From Cordylochernes scorpioides (lineage: Eukaryota > Arthropoda > Arachnida > Pseudoscorpiones > Chernetidae), in the NCBI GenBank assembly GCA_030710605.1, contig CP092881.1:71966445-72030444 (forward strand): a DNA stretch of 64,000 nucleotides. The letters are read 5' to 3'. Below the pieces are notes generated by a model, which was not told where the DNA came from, ran no database searches, and saw only the letters and a program-made list of their open reading frames with translations. Positions 61,240-64,000 of the stretch are shown here, one piece after another; the first letter of the stretch is position 1, and each line of letters starts with the position of its first letter. Both the position numbers and the translations under genes were made by a program.

Positions 61240-64000
61240 AATAAGGATAACCCGGGCCCCTGGAGCGCAAGAAACGCCAACTGACGGGCTGTCCAGCTAA
61301 CTAGTAGAGACCAGTTATTCTAGATTATCTTTACATAGAGCCAATTGCAGAGCCGAACCAGCTGGTCAGGAAGTTCCATGCCTGCAGAGAACCCGAGAGT
61401 CCAGCCAACGAGACTGGGTCGAAGGAGGTCTTCCCAAGCAGCAGGGCTGTCTGCATTCTGTGTCGCATGAAAGCAGGGCATCTAAATAGAAGGTGGTCCA
61501 CAGTCTGTCGTTCCTCCATACAATGTGGGCAAGATGGGTCTTCCCCAGGATGCCAGAGAACCAGGTCTGCCCGAACATGGCCATGTCCTGTAAGTAAGGT
61601 GGTGGTGACTTCTCCAGGACAGACCTTAGGGAGGAATTGGAGCAGCCGGTCTGGAGTATGTGCTATTCTCCTCAGGTGTCTGTTGGAGCGGTCCCGGCAA
61701 TAAACCTCCGTCCAGGCGTCTAGGGCTGCCGCGCGCGAGTGGTTACAGGCCAGGCTTCTAGGCAGGATGGAAAATGATGGCTCTAAGGTCGAAACGGCCG
61801 CGTTCTTAGCAGCTCTGTCTGCTCTTTCGTTTCCGTCGATGCCGCAGTGTCCCGGCACCCAACACAGATTTACATTTTGGTTGTTGTTCAGTGCGAGAAT
61901 AATCTCAGCTACTAATGTCGATCGAACTGGACCTAACGTACATATGGCTGACAGAACTGATTTGCAGTCCGACGCGATAGTGATCTCCTCCCTAGAATAA
62001 TCTTCCTCCACCAGACGGACCGCCCAGCGTATTGCCAGAAGTTCAGCCTGGAAGGCTGAGCAGTCTGGATGGAGCCGTAAGAGAACGGTCTGCTGATCTT
62101 CTGATGAGGGAACAATTGCAGCGCCCACCCCAGCCTCATTTTTTGATCCGTCTGTAAATATTATGGGTGTTGTTATCTCCTCGATATTTAGACTGAAAGA
62201 CAATTGACGTCTATCCGGAGAGTATGGCAAAGAAGCAGGGCCTGGTCTAGATTCAAAATTTCCTTCATTGATTTATTTTAGGAACGCCGTACGAGACCTA
62301 ACAATAATATTGAGAGGAGGGCTGCCGGTGATGGAGATGGCTGAGACTGTTGGTGTGCAAGGACCTCCTCTCAGTACACGTTTCGCAAAGTTGTAGTGAA
62401 GGCTCCTAAGCTGCCTAATGCCCTCGCTGGAGAGAGCACGACGTCCCCATGCTGACGCTCCGTAAAGGAAGGCAGGTACCACCACCGCGTCGAAAATCCT
62501 AGTTCCAGCTGAAAAGGAAATTCCAAATTTACCCTGTATGGAGTTGGTGAGTCGTGTGATTATTGATCTGCATCTACGTGTGATCTTGCGTAGGTGGGCG
62601 ACAAATCCGCGGGTCTAGTCAAATTCTACTCCTAAGATTGTGATGGTCTTCTTGATGTTTAAAGGTTGACCAAGGATTTTAAGCCCTGTCTCGGATTTGG
62701 GGTGGACATTGCGCCATTGGAACAGGCAAGCTTGAGTCTTCCTGGGGTTTATATTAATACCATTCATCGTGCACCAAGATGTCAACCTCTCCAAGAAGTT
62801 GTTAGTGGCAGAGACCGGCAGGCGACCACGAACCTGAATCATAAGGGTGAAGTCGTCCGCGTAAGCTATTAATCGGCTCTCTTTGATGGAGGGAATGGTG
62901 AAGATGGTCCGAGCAACTATGTTCCACAGGAAAGGACTTAGCGCTGAACCCTGGGGAGTGCCGAGCTGGGAGGACGTACATTCTGTTGCTGTCCAAGCTG
63001 AATAAGAAACCCTCCGGTCTTCCAAAAAGCTTTTTACTAAGCCTGTAATATACTCTGGACAATTTAGACGTTCAAGATTTTGAATGATTGCCGGCCTCCA
63101 AACAGTGTCGAAGGCCTTACTGATGTCCAAGCTGATGACAAGAGTTTTCCTCCAGTGAGCTTGTCTTTCTTCAATTAATTGAGTGATACTCGCCAGTGCA
63201 TCTTCCGCTGAACGACCATTTACAAAACCGTATTGATCTTCAAAGAACCATCCGTGACGATCCGCGAGCCACTGAAGTCTGGCCAGGATACATCTCTCAA
63301 GACTTTGGCCATAGTGTTCAATAAAGTAATAGGTCTGTATTTCTCCAGCTGACTGGTGGCTGAATTGGAGGGTTTAGGCAGAAGTATGAGGCGGCCTTCT
63401 TTCCATGGACGGGGGAAGTGGCCCATACGAAGGCATTTGGTGAGCAATTCGGCCAGCAGGAATTGCAAGGAAGGGCCGCCCAGGTCTAGGCATTTTGAAC
63501 CAAGACCGTCGGGGCCCGGGGCTTTCCTTTTTCCACAGCGATGAATGGCTCGCAAAACTTCCCAGGGTTTGAATTCAGGTTCGTCTGAGTGCGCAGAAAT
63601 TGCATTCCTTTGCGGGTGAGGTCTGGTGTCAGGTAGGAAAAAGTGATTTAACACGGCCTGGCAAGTCTCATGAGGATTGTAAGGAGAGCCGTTATCATGT
63701 TTGAGAAGTGGCGGACCTCTGGGGGAGCCGCGGCCCCGGGCGATAAATCGATGTATGGCACTCCAGGATGCGGATGACACCTCCTCGCAGAGATTAAACC
63801 AGGATTTACTTTTAGCTTTCCGTATAGCCGCCTTCAGTCGATTATGGCACGCTCGGTATAAACCGCGGAAGAAATTCCTAATAGAACACCGGACACTCTG
63901 ACTGCAACGGCGGAAGGAGATAACCAACCTTCTGATCCGACTCAGTTCGGAGGTCCACCACGGCTTAGACGGTCTTGTAGTATTGGAGCGCCTCCCCATG
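61240..64000 (-). mobile_element. R1/LOA-like LINE, 5' end outside the window
   Basis: RT, RNase H and a terminal Cys-His finger follow in order on the minus strand. The 3' UTR reads GTCAGTTGGCGTTTCTTGCG then CTCCAGGGGCCCGGGTTATC. GC-rich codon use contrasts with the AT-rich flanks. Clade assignment is from motif style only. Confidence 0.85.
61331..63999 (-). pseudogene. LINE ORF2: reverse transcriptase and RNase H, broken
   Basis: The first part (63220-63999) holds the region before RT (WWTSELSRIRRLVISFRR) and RT blocks (KRKAPGPDGLG, EKYRPITLLNTMAKVL). A one-base loss near 63295 shifts the frame. The continuation has DISKAFDTVW, GTPQGSALSPFLWN and the catalytic AYADD. A TAG near 62617 (GVEFD, stop, TRGF) and a TAA near 62272 follow. 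RNase H has TDGSKNEAGVGA, the E in FQAELLAIRWA and the D in WVPGHCGIDGNERAD. The end has LLTGHGHV and CPHCMEERQTVDHLLFRC. One frameshift and two stops disable it. Confidence 0.9.

Overview
This window reads as repeat-rich nuclear DNA of an invertebrate animal, most likely an arthropod. That assignment is an inference from the transposon mix (Ty3/Gypsy, Copia, a BEL/Pao-like Gag, Penelope-like elements, R1/LOA-like LINEs, mariner, pogo, hAT and Helitrons), from introns with GT-AG style sites, and from AT-rich base composition. There are no bacterial operons or CRISPR arrays. Almost every long open frame belongs to a mobile element.

Layout. 1-3452: the 3' part of a Gypsy element, split by a solo LTR. 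3535-4503: a retroposed sequence between 24-25 bp direct repeats. 4770-11163: a Helitron carrying 491-bp tandem units, one of which holds a complete young Mag-like Gypsy element (5861-10156, identical 151-bp LTRs, one open 1293-aa gag-pol frame). 11378-15955: a decayed Copia element with LTRs and a GTTAT duplication. 15980-17560: an old Gypsy relic. 17640-22610: a 70-bp satellite with higher-order structure, interrupted by a hAT MITE. 22758-27286 and 27305-33579: two young LTR elements that both lack the reverse transcriptase catalytic core, side by side in a (TA)n tract. 33609-37490: a Penelope-like reverse transcriptase gene between 1.4-kb inverted repeats. 37.6-45.3 kb: LINE pieces, foldback MITEs, Helitron ends, a tRNA-Gly-like sequence, a second solo LTR and a Penelope GIY-YIG endonuclease fragment.

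45.9-58.05 kb (minus strand): the 3' end of a host protein-coding gene that I do not recognise. Six exons join in phase, and one intron uses a GC donor. Its introns are packed with foldback repeats, two mariners, a deleted pogo element, SINEs and a seven-unit tandem array of about 95 bp whose units carry a hammerhead-ribozyme-like core. The right edge (61240-64000) is a decayed R1/LOA-like LINE on the minus strand.

The most interesting theme is RNA and retroelement biology. Hammerhead ribozymes occur as a textbook-perfect copy (53542-53583), as an inverted pair (47486-47620) and as a tandem array (55395-56050). They sit beside Penelope-like sequences, a lineage known to carry such ribozymes. 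The second theme is a pair of recently moved LTR elements without a reverse transcriptase core, one of which joins a BEL/Pao-like Gag to a Gypsy-like protease and integrase.
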